A DNA stretch of 64,000 nt from Phytomonospora endophytica (GCF_014202425.1 NZ_JACHGT010000006.1:1-64000), one strand, 5' to 3'. Positions 1-8,749 are shown, counted from the first letter of the stretch. Made by a program: numbers and translations. Notes: generated by a model from the letters alone, not told the origin.

Positions 1-187
1 CAGCCCCAGAACCTTCGTGTTGCACCAATCCCTGGCCGAAGCGACGGAGACACAGGTAAGTAGTGGTGGGGGGTGTGTCGCGCTGCGCGCGACCTTCGAG
101 CCTGTCCCCGAAGGTCACGGTCGTGTGGTGGGTACTGCTTCCCAGCGAGCGCGGGAACACACCGCGAGATCAACACCACCCATGCAA
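1..187. other. Intergenic DNA at the left edge
   Basis: I see no convincing gene here. Short frames exist on both strands but have no ribosome-binding site or recognisable protein pattern. The only structure is a perfect 8-bp inverted repeat (GACCTTCG at 91-98 with CGAAGGTC at 109-116), which could form a hairpin in RNA of either strand. Neighbouring genes to the left are outside the window. Confidence 0.4.
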
Positions 188-227
188 AGAGCCGCCCCGA
201 TCAGCCTGGCAGCTTCCGGGCGGCTCT
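188..227 (-). terminator. Probable terminator after the GNAT gene
   Basis: A perfect 10-bp stem (AGAGCCGCCC at 188-197, GGGCGGCTCT at 218-227) with a 20-nt loop lies about 75 nt beyond the stop of the leftward acetyltransferase gene. Read leftward, the stem runs directly into a TTT, which fits a weak intrinsic terminator. The long loop lowers confidence. Confidence 0.5.
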
Positions 228-300
228 GAGCGAGCCCAGTGGACCCGCGATGCCCGCGACCCTAGCAGCACGAGTCCAACCCGCGCATGCCGCACACCCG

Positions 301-759
301 TCAGTCCTCCTCGACGAGCTCCAGCAACAGTTCCGGCGTCCCGAACCCCTCGCGTCGGTACAGCTCCTCGCTGCGTTCCGACGGCCACACGATCACCGTC
401 TCCAGGGGCCTCGCGGCGGCGTATTCCCTGGCCGCGGCCAGTAGTCGGCCACCGTGTCCGCGTCCTCGGTGTTCGGGCACGGTGTAGAAGTTGGTGAGGT
501 ATCCCAGGGGCTCGTTGGGTTCGTAGGGGTCCGGCACTCGTTCGACGATGGCGAGGAACACGTGTGCCACGACTTCGCCGTCCTCTTCGGCGACCCAGGC
601 GATCCAGTCGGCGCGGGCGAGGCGTTCGGCGATCCAGCGTTCCGCCGTCGCCGGGTCCTTGGCGGCGGGCCGGTTCGGTGGGGTCGCGTCTTCGGCCTTG
701 AACCGCCAGCGGAGCCTGGCGAGCGCGGCGGCGTCGGCGGGTTCCGCTCGGCGGATCAC
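301..759 (-). CDS. GNAT family N-acetyltransferase
   Basis: A 152-residue protein with the whole GNAT fold. The acetyl-CoA binding motif A appears as YTVPEHRGRGHGGRLL (about residues 92-107), followed by a beta-strand ending in WPSERSEELYRREGF, the usual C-terminal motif B with a conserved Tyr. It should transfer an acetyl group from acetyl-CoA to an amine; the substrate cannot be predicted. The GTG start at 757-759 was chosen because it overlaps the TGA of the upstream phosphodiesterase gene (GTGA), implying translational coupling. A longer frame runs on past this start to 2082 but only as the antisense shadow of larB, so it was not used. Confidence 0.85.
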   Translation of the reverse strand: MIRRAEPADAAALARLRWRFKAEDATPPNRPAAKDPATAERWIAERLARADWIAWVAEEDGEVVAHVFLAIVERVPDPYEPNEPLGYLTNFYTVPEHRGRGHGGRLLAAAREYAAARPLETVIVWPSERSEELYRREGFGTPELLLELVEED

Positions 760-1508
760 ACCTTCGCCTTGAGGGCTTCGCGGATGACGCCGGGGCGGTC
801 GCTGATGATCGCGTCGACGTTGTGGCGGGCGAGCATGACGGCGTCGGCGGGGTCGTTGACGGTCCAGACGAACACCTTGCGGCCGCTGCGGTGGGCGCGT
901 TCGATCATGTCGGTCCGCTTCTTGACGAGCCTGACGTCGACACCGATCGTTCCCGCGAAGGGCGGGGGCGGGCCCAGGGGGTACTGGAACAGCCAGACGA
1001 GCGGTGTGTCGGGTGACATGACGCGGGCTCGGTGGAGCGCCGTGCGGGAGAACGACATGACGGTCGTTTCCACCTGGGGGTAGCGCTTGAGCAGGGAGAA
1101 CAGTCTGCGTTCGACGCGTGCGCCGTACCGGGTCGGGTGTTTCGTCTCGACGCACAGTTTGACGGGGCGGGGGGCTCCCGCGGCGAGTTCGAGGAGCTGG
1201 GGGAGTGTCACGATCTCGCGGTGGGCGGGGCCGGTGGGGACGCCTTCGCGGTTGACGGAGAAGTCGAGTCGTTTCAGCGCCGACAGGGTGAGGTCGCTCA
1301 CGGCCCCGACGCCGTCGGAGGTGCGGTTGACGAGCCTGTCGTGGTGCAGGACCAGATGCCCGTCCTTGGTGAGCCGCACGTCGCATTCGAGCGCGTCGGC
1401 GCCGAGGGCGATGGCCTCGGCGTAGGCGGCGAGCGAATGCTCCGGCAGCGTCTCGTTGGAGCCGCGGTGCGCCACGATCATGGGTTGCCTGCGTGCTTGG
1501 CCGGACAT
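756..1508 (-). CDS. Glycerophosphodiester phosphodiesterase
   Basis: A 250-residue GDPD-family TIM-barrel protein without a signal peptide, so probably cytoplasmic. The N-terminal block HRGSNETLPEHS holds the first catalytic His and metal-binding Glu. The block ECDVRLTKDGHLVLHHD holds the second Glu/Asp pair and second His, and VETKH supplies a further metal ligand. The family hydrolyses glycerophosphodiesters to glycerol 3-phosphate plus alcohol using a divalent metal. Its length is typical for the short bacterial enzymes. It is first in a two-gene leftward unit coupled to the GNAT gene and diverges from larB across 70 nt. Confidence 0.92.
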   Translation of the reverse strand: MSGQARRQPMIVAHRGSNETLPEHSLAAYAEAIALGADALECDVRLTKDGHLVLHHDRLVNRTSDGVGAVSDLTLSALKRLDFSVNREGVPTGPAHREIVTLPQLLELAAGAPRPVKLCVETKHPTRYGARVERRLFSLLKRYPQVETTVMSFSRTALHRARVMSPDTPLVWLFQYPLGPPPPFAGTIGVDVRLVKKRTDMIERAHRSGRKVFVWTVNDPADAVMLARHNVDAIISDRPGVIREALKAKV

Positions 1509-1578
1509 GCCGGAAGGCTAACCCACGCGGGCGTGACAGCATGTCCGGGTACGGGAGATCAACAGACGGGGTACGCAC

Positions 1579-2376
1579 ATGGACGCCGACGCCACGCGCG
1601 CGCTTTTGAGCGCGGTCGCGGCCGGTGAGGTCGCGGTCGAGGCCGCGCTGGATCGCTTGTCGGAGGGCGTCTTCGGCGACGGCGAGGGCTTCGCCGACCT
1701 CGGTTTCGCCCGGGTCGACACGCATCGCGCGCTGCGCACCGGCGACCCCGAGGTGATCTACGCGGCGGGGAAGACGCCCGAGCAGGTCGTCGCGATCGCG
1801 CGGCGGCTGCATGAGGCGCACCCCGCGCATCCGGTGCTGGTGTCGCGCGCCGACGACGCGGTGCGGGGTGCCCTGCGCGACGCGTTCGGCGGGCTCTGCA
1901 CCGAGGAGCCGGTGGGGCGGATGGTGGCGGTGGGCGCGCCGCCGGTGGTGAGCGGCGGGAAGGTCACCGTGCTGTGCGCGGGGACGTCCGACCTGCCGGT
2001 GGCGACGGAGGCCGCGTTCACCGCGCGCGTCTGCGGCGCCGAGGTCGTGCAGGTCAGCGACGTCGGGGTGGCCGGTATCCACCGTTTGCTCGCGACGCGT
2101 CCGGTGCTGGCGGCCAGCGACTGCGTGGTCGTCGTCGCGGGCATGGACGGCGCGTTGCCGAGCGCGGTCGGCGGCATGGTGGGCGTTCCGATCGTGGCGG
2201 TGCCGACCTCGGTCGGCTACGGCGCCGCCTTCGGTGGCCTGGCGCCGCTGCTGACCATGCTGAACTCGTGCGCCCCGGGCGTCACGGTCGTCAACATCGA
2301 CAACGGTTTCGGCGCCGGCCTGGCCGCCGCGCGCATCGTCCGCGGACCACGCGGGAACACGGAGGCAGGCAGATGA
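1579..2376 (+). CDS. larB: LarB, nicotinate-mononucleotide carboxylase for the nickel-pincer cofactor
   Basis: A 265-residue protein of the AIR-carboxylase (PurE)-like LarB family. The C-terminal half has the family's glycine-rich blocks (VLCAGTSDLPVATEA, then VVVVAGMDGALPSAVGGMVGVPIVAVPTSVGYG). LarB carboxylates nicotinic acid adenine dinucleotide and hydrolyses it to pyridinium-3,5-biscarboxylic acid mononucleotide, the first step to the nickel-pincer nucleotide of lactate racemase. The gene is first in the operon; its TGA overlaps the larC ATG (ATGA at 2373-2376). No LarE sulfur-insertion gene or LarA racemase is in the window. Confidence 0.9.
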   Translation: MDADATRALLSAVAAGEVAVEAALDRLSEGVFGDGEGFADLGFARVDTHRALRTGDPEVIYAAGKTPEQVVAIARRLHEAHPAHPVLVSRADDAVRGALRDAFGGLCTEEPVGRMVAVGAPPVVSGGKVTVLCAGTSDLPVATEAAFTARVCGAEVVQVSDVGVAGIHRLLATRPVLAASDCVVVVAGMDGALPSAVGGMVGVPIVAVPTSVGYGAAFGGLAPLLTMLNSCAPGVTVVNIDNGFGAGLAAARIVRGPRGNTEAGR

Positions 2377-3569
2377 TCGGCTGGCTCGACTGCGGCGCCG
2401 GCGCCAGCGGCGACATGTTCCTCGGCGCGCTCGTCGACGCCGGTGTCCCCCTGGAGATCCTCCAGGAGTCCGTCGACGCGCTCGGTGTCGAACGCGTCGA
2501 ACTGCACGCCGATCCGGTGACCCGGCACGGCCTGGCGGCCACGCACGTGCGCGTCGAGTGCCCGCCGACGAAGGTCGACCGTCGCTTCGTCGCGATCCGC
2601 GAGCTCATCCAGGCGGCGCCCTTGCCGCGGGAGGTGCGCGACGAGGCCGTCGGTGCCTTCACGCGTCTCGGGCACGCCGAGTCGGCCGCGCATCGCGTGG
2701 AACTGGAGCGCGTCCACTTCCACGAGGTCGGCGCGCTCGACTCCCTCGCCGACATGGTCGCCGCCTGCGCGGGCATGCACTGGCTGCGCGTCCATCGTGG
2801 ACTGTCCACGGTGACCGCGAGCCAGGTCACCGTCGGCGGAGGCGTCACACGTGGAGCCCACGGCGGGATTCCGCTGCCGGCACCGGCGACACTCGCCGTC
2901 CTCGGCGCCGCCGACGCGCCCGTCAGCGGCGAGGTCCCCTATGAGGCCTGCACGCCGACCGGGGCCGCGCTCATCGCCGCCTTCGCGTCCGGATACGGGC
3001 CCCTGCCGCCGATGCGGGTCCGCGCGATCGGTGTCGGCGCGGGCGGCCGCGACCCGAAGGAGCGCGCCAACCTGCTGCGCCTCGTCCTCGGTGAGCCCGC
3101 CGGGGCCGTCCCCACCGGGACGGCGACGGTGCTGGAGACCAATGTGGACGATCTGGATCCGCGCCTGTGGCCGGCCGTGCAGCAGGCCCTGTTCGGCGCG
3201 GGCGCCTCGGACGCCTGGCTCACGCCGATCCTGATGAAGAAGGGCCGCCCCGCCCACACCCTGCACGTCCTGTGCCGCGACGACGTCGCCGGAGCCGTCC
3301 GCGAGGCCGTCTTCGCCCACACGACCGCGATCGGGCTGCGCAGCCTCACCGTCGGCAAGCACGCCCTGGACCGGGAGATGTCGACGGTGGAGGTCGAGGG
3401 GAGGCCGGTGAGCATCAAGCTCGCCCGGGTCGGCGACCGCGTCGTCAACGTCTCCGTCGAGTACGAGGACGCCGCCGCGCTCGCCGCCGAGGTGGGCGTG
3501 CCGGTCAAGCAGATCCTGGCCGCCGCCACGGCGAAGGCCTACGACCGTTACCGCGACGGTGAAGCGTGA
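2373..3569 (+). CDS. larC: LarC, nickel insertion protein for the pincer cofactor
   Basis: A 398-residue LarC (DUF111) protein. It begins MIGWLDCGAGASGDMFLGAL, the family signature, and contains VHFHEVGALDSLADMV, the conserved His-rich segment, and LETNVDDLDPRLW in the C-terminal half. LarC uses CTP to insert Ni into the dithiolated cofactor. In Lactiplantibacillus the protein needs a programmed frameshift (LarC1/LarC2); here both halves are one uninterrupted frame. The ATG at 2373 overlaps the larB stop, so I did not use the longer upstream frame. Its own TGA overlaps the GTG of the downstream transporter, giving a three-gene coupled operon. Confidence 0.93.
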   Translation: MIGWLDCGAGASGDMFLGALVDAGVPLEILQESVDALGVERVELHADPVTRHGLAATHVRVECPPTKVDRRFVAIRELIQAAPLPREVRDEAVGAFTRLGHAESAAHRVELERVHFHEVGALDSLADMVAACAGMHWLRVHRGLSTVTASQVTVGGGVTRGAHGGIPLPAPATLAVLGAADAPVSGEVPYEACTPTGAALIAAFASGYGPLPPMRVRAIGVGAGGRDPKERANLLRLVLGEPAGAVPTGTATVLETNVDDLDPRLWPAVQQALFGAGASDAWLTPILMKKGRPAHTLHVLCRDDVAGAVREAVFAHTTAIGLRSLTVGKHALDREMSTVEVEGRPVSIKLARVGDRVVNVSVEYEDAAALAAEVGVPVKQILAAATAKAYDRYRDGEA

Positions 3570-4153
3570 ACGGTGTCGCGCTGCTGGCGACCTTCGGGCT
3601 GATCTTCATCGCCGAACTGCCGGACAAGACCATGATGGCGACGCTCGTCCTGTCGAGCCGGTACCGGCCGTTGCCGGTGCTGGTCGGTGTCTGCGCGGCC
3701 TTCCTGGTGCAGACGGTCATCGCGGTCGCGGCGGGCGGTTTGCTGCGGCTGTTGCCGCAGCAGGCGGTCCTCGCGGTCGTGGCGGTGCTGTTCGCGGTGG
3801 GCGCGGTCCTGCTGGTCCGGGAGAGCATGGCCGAAGACGATGACGACGAGGACGAGAACGGCAGGAAGGTCACCGGATTCGGCCGCATCGCGCTGACGAG
3901 CTTCCTGGTCCTGTTCGTCGCCGAATGGGGCGACGCCTCACAACTGGGGACGGCGGCCCTGTCGGCACGCTACGGCGACCCGGTCGCCGTGTTCATCGGA
4001 GCCTTCGCGGCCTTGGTGACGATCGCGACGATCGCGGTACTGCTCGGGCGGGTCATCGTGCGCTACATCCCGCTGAAGTGGATCCAGCGTGGCGCGGCGG
4101 TCCTGTTCGCGATCTTCGCGGTGATCGCGGGCTACGAGGCGATCTTCGGCTAG
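3566..4153 (+). CDS. GDT1/TMEM165 (UPF0016) family metal transporter
   Basis: A 195-residue membrane protein with the two-fold repeat of the GDT1 family. Each half starts with the metal-binding motif: ELPDKT near residue 17 and EWGDAS near residue 121. Three hydrophobic helices follow in each half, joined by an acidic cytoplasmic linker (EDDDDEDENGRK, about residues 90-101). Family members move Mn2+ or Ca2+ across membranes in exchange for protons. The GTG start overlaps the larC stop (GTGA at 3566-3569). Translational coupling to two nickel-cofactor genes is unexpected for a Mn exporter and suggests a role in metal supply or exclusion for that pathway; this is inference. Confidence 0.85.
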   Translation: MNGVALLATFGLIFIAELPDKTMMATLVLSSRYRPLPVLVGVCAAFLVQTVIAVAAGGLLRLLPQQAVLAVVAVLFAVGAVLLVRESMAEDDDDEDENGRKVTGFGRIALTSFLVLFVAEWGDASQLGTAALSARYGDPVAVFIGAFAALVTIATIAVLLGRVIVRYIPLKWIQRGAAVLFAIFAVIAGYEAIFG

Positions 4154-6687
4154 CGGCCGAGGATCACGATCTGGCCGCCGAATCCGACGACCAGGCGCTG
4201 CGAGCCGTCTCTGCTGAATCCCAGCAGCGGCGGGCGCTCACTCAGCCCGAGCTGGTACTCGCCGACTTCCGTGCCCGTCGCGAGGTCGCAGACGCGCAGC
4301 GTGCCCTCCCGGTCGACGGTCGCGGCGAGGAGGCTGTTCCCGTCGCGCAGCACCGCGAGGCCGCCGTCGGTGACCTCGGCGCCGAGATCGACGTGGGTCT
4401 TCTCGTCGCCGGTCGTCAGGTTCCAGGCGCTCAAACGGCTCCCGACGGCCGTGACCAGGTCGCCGTCGGTGGTGCCCGCGAAAGCCGGGCGGCCGGGAAG
4501 CACGAAGCGCGGCGAGGCGGCGGTTCCGTCCCGCAGGTCGAAGCCGGGTGTGACTCCGGTGGCGTCGGCGAAGACCGCGACCGGCACACCGTCGTGGTTG
4601 AGGACCCCGGTGTCACCGCTCACGTCCGCGCCCGTGTCGAACCGCTCCCGCAAGGCGCAGTCGCCGAGACTCCAGACGCCGAACTCGTCGCCGCGGCCAC
4701 TGACCAGGAGCGGGAGTCCGTCGACGATCATGGTCGCCAGTTCGGTGAAGGAGCCGGGATCTTCGATGGTGCAGAGTTCCTCGCCGGTGTCGGTGGCGAT
4801 GACACGGGCGTAGCCGAACTCGCCCACCACGGCGGTGTCGTGGCCGCCCACATAGGACAGTGCGAGGTCGGTGATCGGCCCGGACCCGGTCTCGAATGTC
4901 CCGCTCAACTCGCCGGTGGCCGTCGAGAACACGTCGATCTCGCCGTCCGGTCGCGCGCCGACGGCCATCGCCTCGCCCACGGCGATGTCGGTGTAGGCCG
5001 CTGCCGCCTCGGCGGTGGCGAGCAGACGCAGTTTCGGGGCGTCCTCGGTGGCCGGGCGCCACGGCGGACTGACCACCAGCGTCGACGACAGGGCCGCCAC
5101 GACCGCGAGAGCCGTGAGAACCCGGCGGGCGGTGGCGATCCGGCGCCACGACGGGCCGACCGGCGCCCGGTACCAGTCCGCGCTCGACCGTGCGGCCGCG
5201 AGTTCCGCGCCCACGATCCCGGCGGCGACGAAAGGCAGCCGGGCCGCGATCTCCGGCCAGCCGGGCGGACCCGCCAGCACGACGCCCGCATGTGCGGCGA
5301 CGTAGGCGAGCTGTCCCGTGATGAGCAGCCGCCGGGCGGTGGGAACACGCAGCCAGAGGGGGATCTGCGAGCCCAGGAGGACGATGAGGGCGGCGAAGAG
5401 GAGCGGTCCGGCGGCACCGTCGGGTTTCAGGATGTCGGCGTCGCCGATGGTGACGAACGAGACGAGGGTCTCCAGGCCGAGCAGGAAGCCGAGCGACCAG
5501 ACGGTGAGCGGGATGCGGGCCGTTCGCGGTGCCGGGTGGACGGGCACCGCACGGGGCGGCGGAACCACCGGCGGCCCGGGTGCGGGAGCCGGTGCGGTCG
5601 CGGGCGACGGCTGCGGAGCCGCCGGCCCCTCGTCCAGGATCGCCCCATGCGCCACGACCAGCTCGATGTGGTCGGCGAGCACCGGCGCGCGGCCCAGCTC
5701 GCGGTGCAGCAGGGTCGCGATGAGGGGCATCCGGCTACCGCCGCCGACCAGGAACACTCCGGCGATCCGCTCGGGCGGGACCCCCGACTCCTCGATGACC
5801 GCCGAGGTCACCTCGACCGCCCGTGACAGCAGCGGCGCCGTGATCCGTTCCAGCTCCTCGCGTGTGACGTGGACGTCCCGGTCCGGCAGCGGGATGTGGA
5901 GGTCGGCGATGGACCTGCGCGACAGCATCTCCTTGGCCAGCCGCACGTCCTCGCGGAACAGCCGGGCGTGACGCCGGTCGGCGGTCGAGTCCGGTGCCAG
6001 GAGACGCACCCAGGAGCCGGGATCGCCGTACTGGGAACGCAAGTGCTGGACGAGTACCTCGTCGATGTCGACGCCCCCGAGGTCGTCGAGCCCGTCGACG
6101 GCGAGGACCTCGAAACCGTCGGCGGTGCGCCGGACGACGCTCGCGTCGAAGGTGCCGCCGCCGAAGTCGTGCACGACGACCGTCGCGCCCACCGGCACGT
6201 CGTGTCCCAGCTCCCGCGCGTAGTACGCCGCCGCCGCGACGGGTTCGGGGACCAGCCTCGCTGTCGCGAACCCCGCCTTGACCGCCGCCGACCGCAGGAT
6301 CCGCCGCCGGCGCGGACCCCACGCCGCCGGATGTGTCAGTGTCACCGCCTCGGGCACCGACCGCGCGACTTCCACGCAACGCGACCGGACCTCGGCGAGC
6401 ACCGCCGCGAACAGATCCTCGACGGGGAACTCGTGCTCGCCGAGCAGGACCGTCCCGTCGTCGATGCGGCGCTTGGGATGCGGTTCGAACGCGGCCGGGT
6501 CGTTCCGCGCGGCGTGTGCCGCGTCGGACCCGACCGCGAGAGCGCCGTCCCGCCCGGCCGCGACCCCCGACGGCAGGAGGGCCGTCCCGCCGAACATCAG
6601 GGCCTCGACCCGGCCGTCGGCGCGGCGGAGGACGGCCACGGTGTGCGACGTGCCGAAGTCGACACCGAGATGGGGCGGGGCGGGCAT
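4150..6687 (-). CDS. Hsp70-like ATPase fused to membrane helices and a beta-propeller-like region
   Basis: An 845-residue fusion. Residues 1-355 are an Hsp70/actin-type ATPase: phosphate-1 loop GVDFGTSHTVAVL (8-20), phosphate-2 DFGGGTFDASVV (174-185) and adenosine motif VFLVGGGSRMPL (311-322). A Pro/Ala-rich linker (355-390) replaces the Hsp70 substrate-binding domain. About five hydrophobic helices lie between 392 and 540. Residues 550-845 are repetitive beta-strand sequence with WD40/PQQ-like turns such as VWSLGDCAL, AWNLTTGDEKT and VCDLATGTEVGEY. With a cytoplasmic ATPase and an odd helix count, the propeller should face outside. The role is unknown; a sensor or surface-protein scaffold is plausible. 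The gene converges on the GDT1 gene with a 4-nt overlap of stops. Confidence 0.8.
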   Translation of the reverse strand: MPAPPHLGVDFGTSHTVAVLRRADGRVEALMFGGTALLPSGVAAGRDGALAVGSDAAHAARNDPAAFEPHPKRRIDDGTVLLGEHEFPVEDLFAAVLAEVRSRCVEVARSVPEAVTLTHPAAWGPRRRRILRSAAVKAGFATARLVPEPVAAAAYYARELGHDVPVGATVVVHDFGGGTFDASVVRRTADGFEVLAVDGLDDLGGVDIDEVLVQHLRSQYGDPGSWVRLLAPDSTADRRHARLFREDVRLAKEMLSRRSIADLHIPLPDRDVHVTREELERITAPLLSRAVEVTSAVIEESGVPPERIAGVFLVGGGSRMPLIATLLHRELGRAPVLADHIELVVAHGAILDEGPAAPQPSPATAPAPAPGPPVVPPPRAVPVHPAPRTARIPLTVWSLGFLLGLETLVSFVTIGDADILKPDGAAGPLLFAALIVLLGSQIPLWLRVPTARRLLITGQLAYVAAHAGVVLAGPPGWPEIAARLPFVAAGIVGAELAAARSSADWYRAPVGPSWRRIATARRVLTALAVVAALSSTLVVSPPWRPATEDAPKLRLLATAEAAAAYTDIAVGEAMAVGARPDGEIDVFSTATGELSGTFETGSGPITDLALSYVGGHDTAVVGEFGYARVIATDTGEELCTIEDPGSFTELATMIVDGLPLLVSGRGDEFGVWSLGDCALRERFDTGADVSGDTGVLNHDGVPVAVFADATGVTPGFDLRDGTAASPRFVLPGRPAFAGTTDGDLVTAVGSRLSAWNLTTGDEKTHVDLGAEVTDGGLAVLRDGNSLLAATVDREGTLRVCDLATGTEVGEYQLGLSERPPLLGFSRDGSQRLVVGFGGQIVILGR

Positions 6688-6717
6688 CCGCTCAAGCTAG
6701 CGGATCCCGGCCAGGCG

Positions 6718-6741
6718 CGGGCGGTGCCGGAACACCGCCCG
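6718..6741 (-). terminator. Terminator after the epimerase gene
   Basis: A 9-bp GC-rich stem (CGGGCGGTG, 6718-6726; CACCGCCCG, 6733-6741) with a 6-nt loop begins 10 nt beyond the stop of the leftward epimerase gene. There is no T-run, as is common for actinobacterial terminators. Confidence 0.55.
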
Positions 6742-6751
6742 TGCAAGGACT

Positions 6752-7669
6752 TCACACCCCCGCGACCCCCTGCTTGAGCACCTCGTCGAGCACACCGGCC
6801 GCCACCCCGAAGCGCGCGCGGATCGCGCTGTCGTCCACAAGGTACGGACGGTCCGACATGTACTCGGTCTCCCCGAGCTCCCCCCAGAACGGGTTGCCGA
6901 AGGCGAGTAGTGCGCGATCGCGTTCGGTGAGCCGCTCGAACCGCGGCCGTGGCGAACCGGTCAGTTCGGCGAGCCGTTCGGCGACCTCCCGAGCGCTCGC
7001 CTTGATCATGGGCGCGTGCCAGGCACGTCCCCAGTCATCGTCGTCGGAGGAGTCGGCGACGGCGACCAGCGCCCTGGCGGCGTCACCGACCGCGGTGAAG
7101 GAGTGCGGCAGGTCGGGGTCGCCCGGGAAGAGGATCAGCCTGCCGGACAGGACATTGGGCTGCGCGAGCAGGCTGAACAGCGAGTAGGCGCCGGCGCCGA
7201 GGAAGGATCCGGCCCGCACTTCGGCGGCCTTGACGCGCCCGGCGTCGTCGGCGGCCTTCGCCTCCAGCCACATCTCGGCGCGGACCTTGCCCTTCGGGCC
7301 GTCGAAGGCGAAAGGCGAGTCCTCGGTGTAGACGCCTTCCTGGGGGCCGTAGGCGTAGAGGTTGCCGAGCATCACGTACTTCGCGCCGGTGTTCTCGGCG
7401 ACGGTCAGGATCGACCGGAACAGCGGGGGAATCGTCACCGGCCACGTCTCGTAGGCCGGCATCGCCGCGTTGACCAGGCTCGCCGCGCCTTCGGTGAGGG
7501 CGGTCAGCTTCCCGGTCTCCAGCGCGTCGAGGGCGACCCGTTCGACGCCGGGACGGTCCGGGCCGCTTCCCCTGCGCGACACCAGACGGACGGTGTCGCC
7601 CCGGTCGGCGAGGATCTCGGCGGCCGCCACGGCCGTGCCGCCCGCGCCGATGATCACGTGAAGTGCCAT
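6752..7669 (-). CDS. NAD-dependent epimerase/dehydratase family protein
   Basis: A 305-residue Rossmann-fold protein of the atypical SDR type. It starts MALHVIIGAGGTAVAAAEILADRGD with a glycine-rich nucleotide loop, then has a basic cofactor-binding stretch (SRRGSG). NLYAYGPQEGVYTEDSPF resembles the Tyr-containing active site of NmrA/epimerase-like proteins. It probably binds NAD(P)(H); the substrate is unknown. The ATG at 7669 follows a strong ribosome-binding site (AGGTGGAG, 3 nt before the ATG), so the longer frame, which is antisense to the GlxA-type gene, was rejected. It diverges from the GlxA-type regulator, its likely controller. Confidence 0.85.
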   Translation of the reverse strand: MALHVIIGAGGTAVAAAEILADRGDTVRLVSRRGSGPDRPGVERVALDALETGKLTALTEGAASLVNAAMPAYETWPVTIPPLFRSILTVAENTGAKYVMLGNLYAYGPQEGVYTEDSPFAFDGPKGKVRAEMWLEAKAADDAGRVKAAEVRAGSFLGAGAYSLFSLLAQPNVLSGRLILFPGDPDLPHSFTAVGDAARALVAVADSSDDDDWGRAWHAPMIKASAREVAERLAELTGSPRPRFERLTERDRALLAFGNPFWGELGETEYMSDRPYLVDDSAIRARFGVAAGVLDEVLKQGVAGV

Positions 7670-7789
7670 GTTCTCCACCTTTGTCTCAAAGCCGGTCTTC
7701 TCGGTTCGAAAGGCCGGTGAGACCAAGGTTTCCTCGCGGAGGCGGGCTAGGCTAGTGGCCCGAGAGCCAGGTATCCCAAGGATCGAGCC

Positions 7790-8746
7790 ATGACCGATAC
7801 GCCCCACAAGGTCGCCGTTCTGGCGGTTCCGCCGGTCAAGTCCTTCGACTTTTCCATGCCCTCGACGGTCCTCGGAGCGGTCGCGGTCGAGGGGCGTGCG
7901 GGTTATGAGATCCGTGTCTGCACCGCTGATCCCGGCGTCGTCGAGGGCGGGACCGGCGTCGATGTTCTCGTCCGGCACGGCCTCGACGCGCTCGACTGGG
8001 CCGAGACGGTCATCGTGCCGAGCACCGGTGCCCGCCACGACGCCGACGGGCGCGCCCTCGACGCGCTCCGCCGTGCCGCCGGGGACGGCAAGCGCGTCGC
8101 CTCGATCTGCAGCGGCGCCTTCGTTCTCGCCCAGGCGGGCCTGCTCGACGGGCGTCCCGCGACGACCCACTGGGGCCTCGCCGAGGAGTTCGCCGGGGCC
8201 TTCCCCGCCGTTGATGTCCGGCCCGACGTGCTGTTCGTCGACGAGGGTCCGGTCCTGACCTCGGCGGGCGCGGCGGCCGGGATCGACCTGTGCCTGCACC
8301 TGGTCCGCTCCGACCACGGGTCGGCGGTCGCCGCCGCCGCGGCCCGCGCGACGGTCGTGACGCCCGTCCGTTCCGGCGGGCAGGCCCAGTTCATCGAGCA
8401 TCCGCTACCGCCGGAGAACGGCGGATCCCTTGCCGCGACGCGGGACTGGGCCCTCGCCCGGCTCGACCGGACGCTCGGTCTCACCGAACTCGCGGCCCAC
8501 GCGCGCATGAGCGTGCGGACGCTGACCCGCCGCTTCCGTGCCGAGACCGGGGTGTCACCGCAGCAGTGGCTGCTGCGGCAGCGGATCGAGCGCGCCCGCG
8601 CGATCCTGGAGTCGACGACGCTGCCCGTCGACCGGGTCGCGCGCGAGAGCGGCATCGGCAGCGCCGAATCCCTGCGGCAGCACATGATCCGGCATGTCGG
8701 GCTGACGCCGAGCGCCTATCGCGCGGCCTTCCGGTCGGCGGCGTAG
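7790..8746 (+). CDS. GlxA family transcriptional regulator (DJ-1/PfpI domain plus AraC HTH)
   Basis: A 318-residue two-domain regulator. The N-terminal 190 residues form a DJ-1/PfpI-like domain with the nucleophile-elbow-like segment SICSGAFVLAQAGLLDGRPATTHW. The C-terminal 100 residues are an AraC-type double helix-turn-helix with the signatures LTELAAHARMSVRTLTRRFRAE and VDRVARESGIGSAESLRQHM. GlxA-type proteins are DNA-binding regulators that respond to small metabolites. A ribosome-binding site AAGGA precedes the ATG by 7 nt, and a TAGGCT hexamer at 7748-7753 is a candidate -10 element. Being divergent from the epimerase gene, it probably controls that gene. Confidence 0.92.
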   Translation: MTDTPHKVAVLAVPPVKSFDFSMPSTVLGAVAVEGRAGYEIRVCTADPGVVEGGTGVDVLVRHGLDALDWAETVIVPSTGARHDADGRALDALRRAAGDGKRVASICSGAFVLAQAGLLDGRPATTHWGLAEEFAGAFPAVDVRPDVLFVDEGPVLTSAGAAAGIDLCLHLVRSDHGSAVAAAAARATVVTPVRSGGQAQFIEHPLPPENGGSLAATRDWALARLDRTLGLTELAAHARMSVRTLTRRFRAETGVSPQQWLLRQRIERARAILESTTLPVDRVARESGIGSAESLRQHMIRHVGLTPSAYRAAFRSAA

Positions 8747-8749
8747 GGC

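Noticed and set aside
301-2082. A 593-codon leftward frame
   Set aside because: Only its last 152 codons form a GNAT protein; the rest is antisense to larB and the phosphodiesterase and reads as Arg/Pro-rich filler.
3925-5826. A 633-codon rightward frame opposite the Hsp70 fusion
   Set aside because: No recognisable protein features; the leftward frame has all ATPase motifs.
7670-7789. Operator for the GlxA-type regulator
   Set aside because: The spacer has imperfect repeats around TTCGAA and GAGACC/TTGTCTC, but pairing is too poor to call a site.
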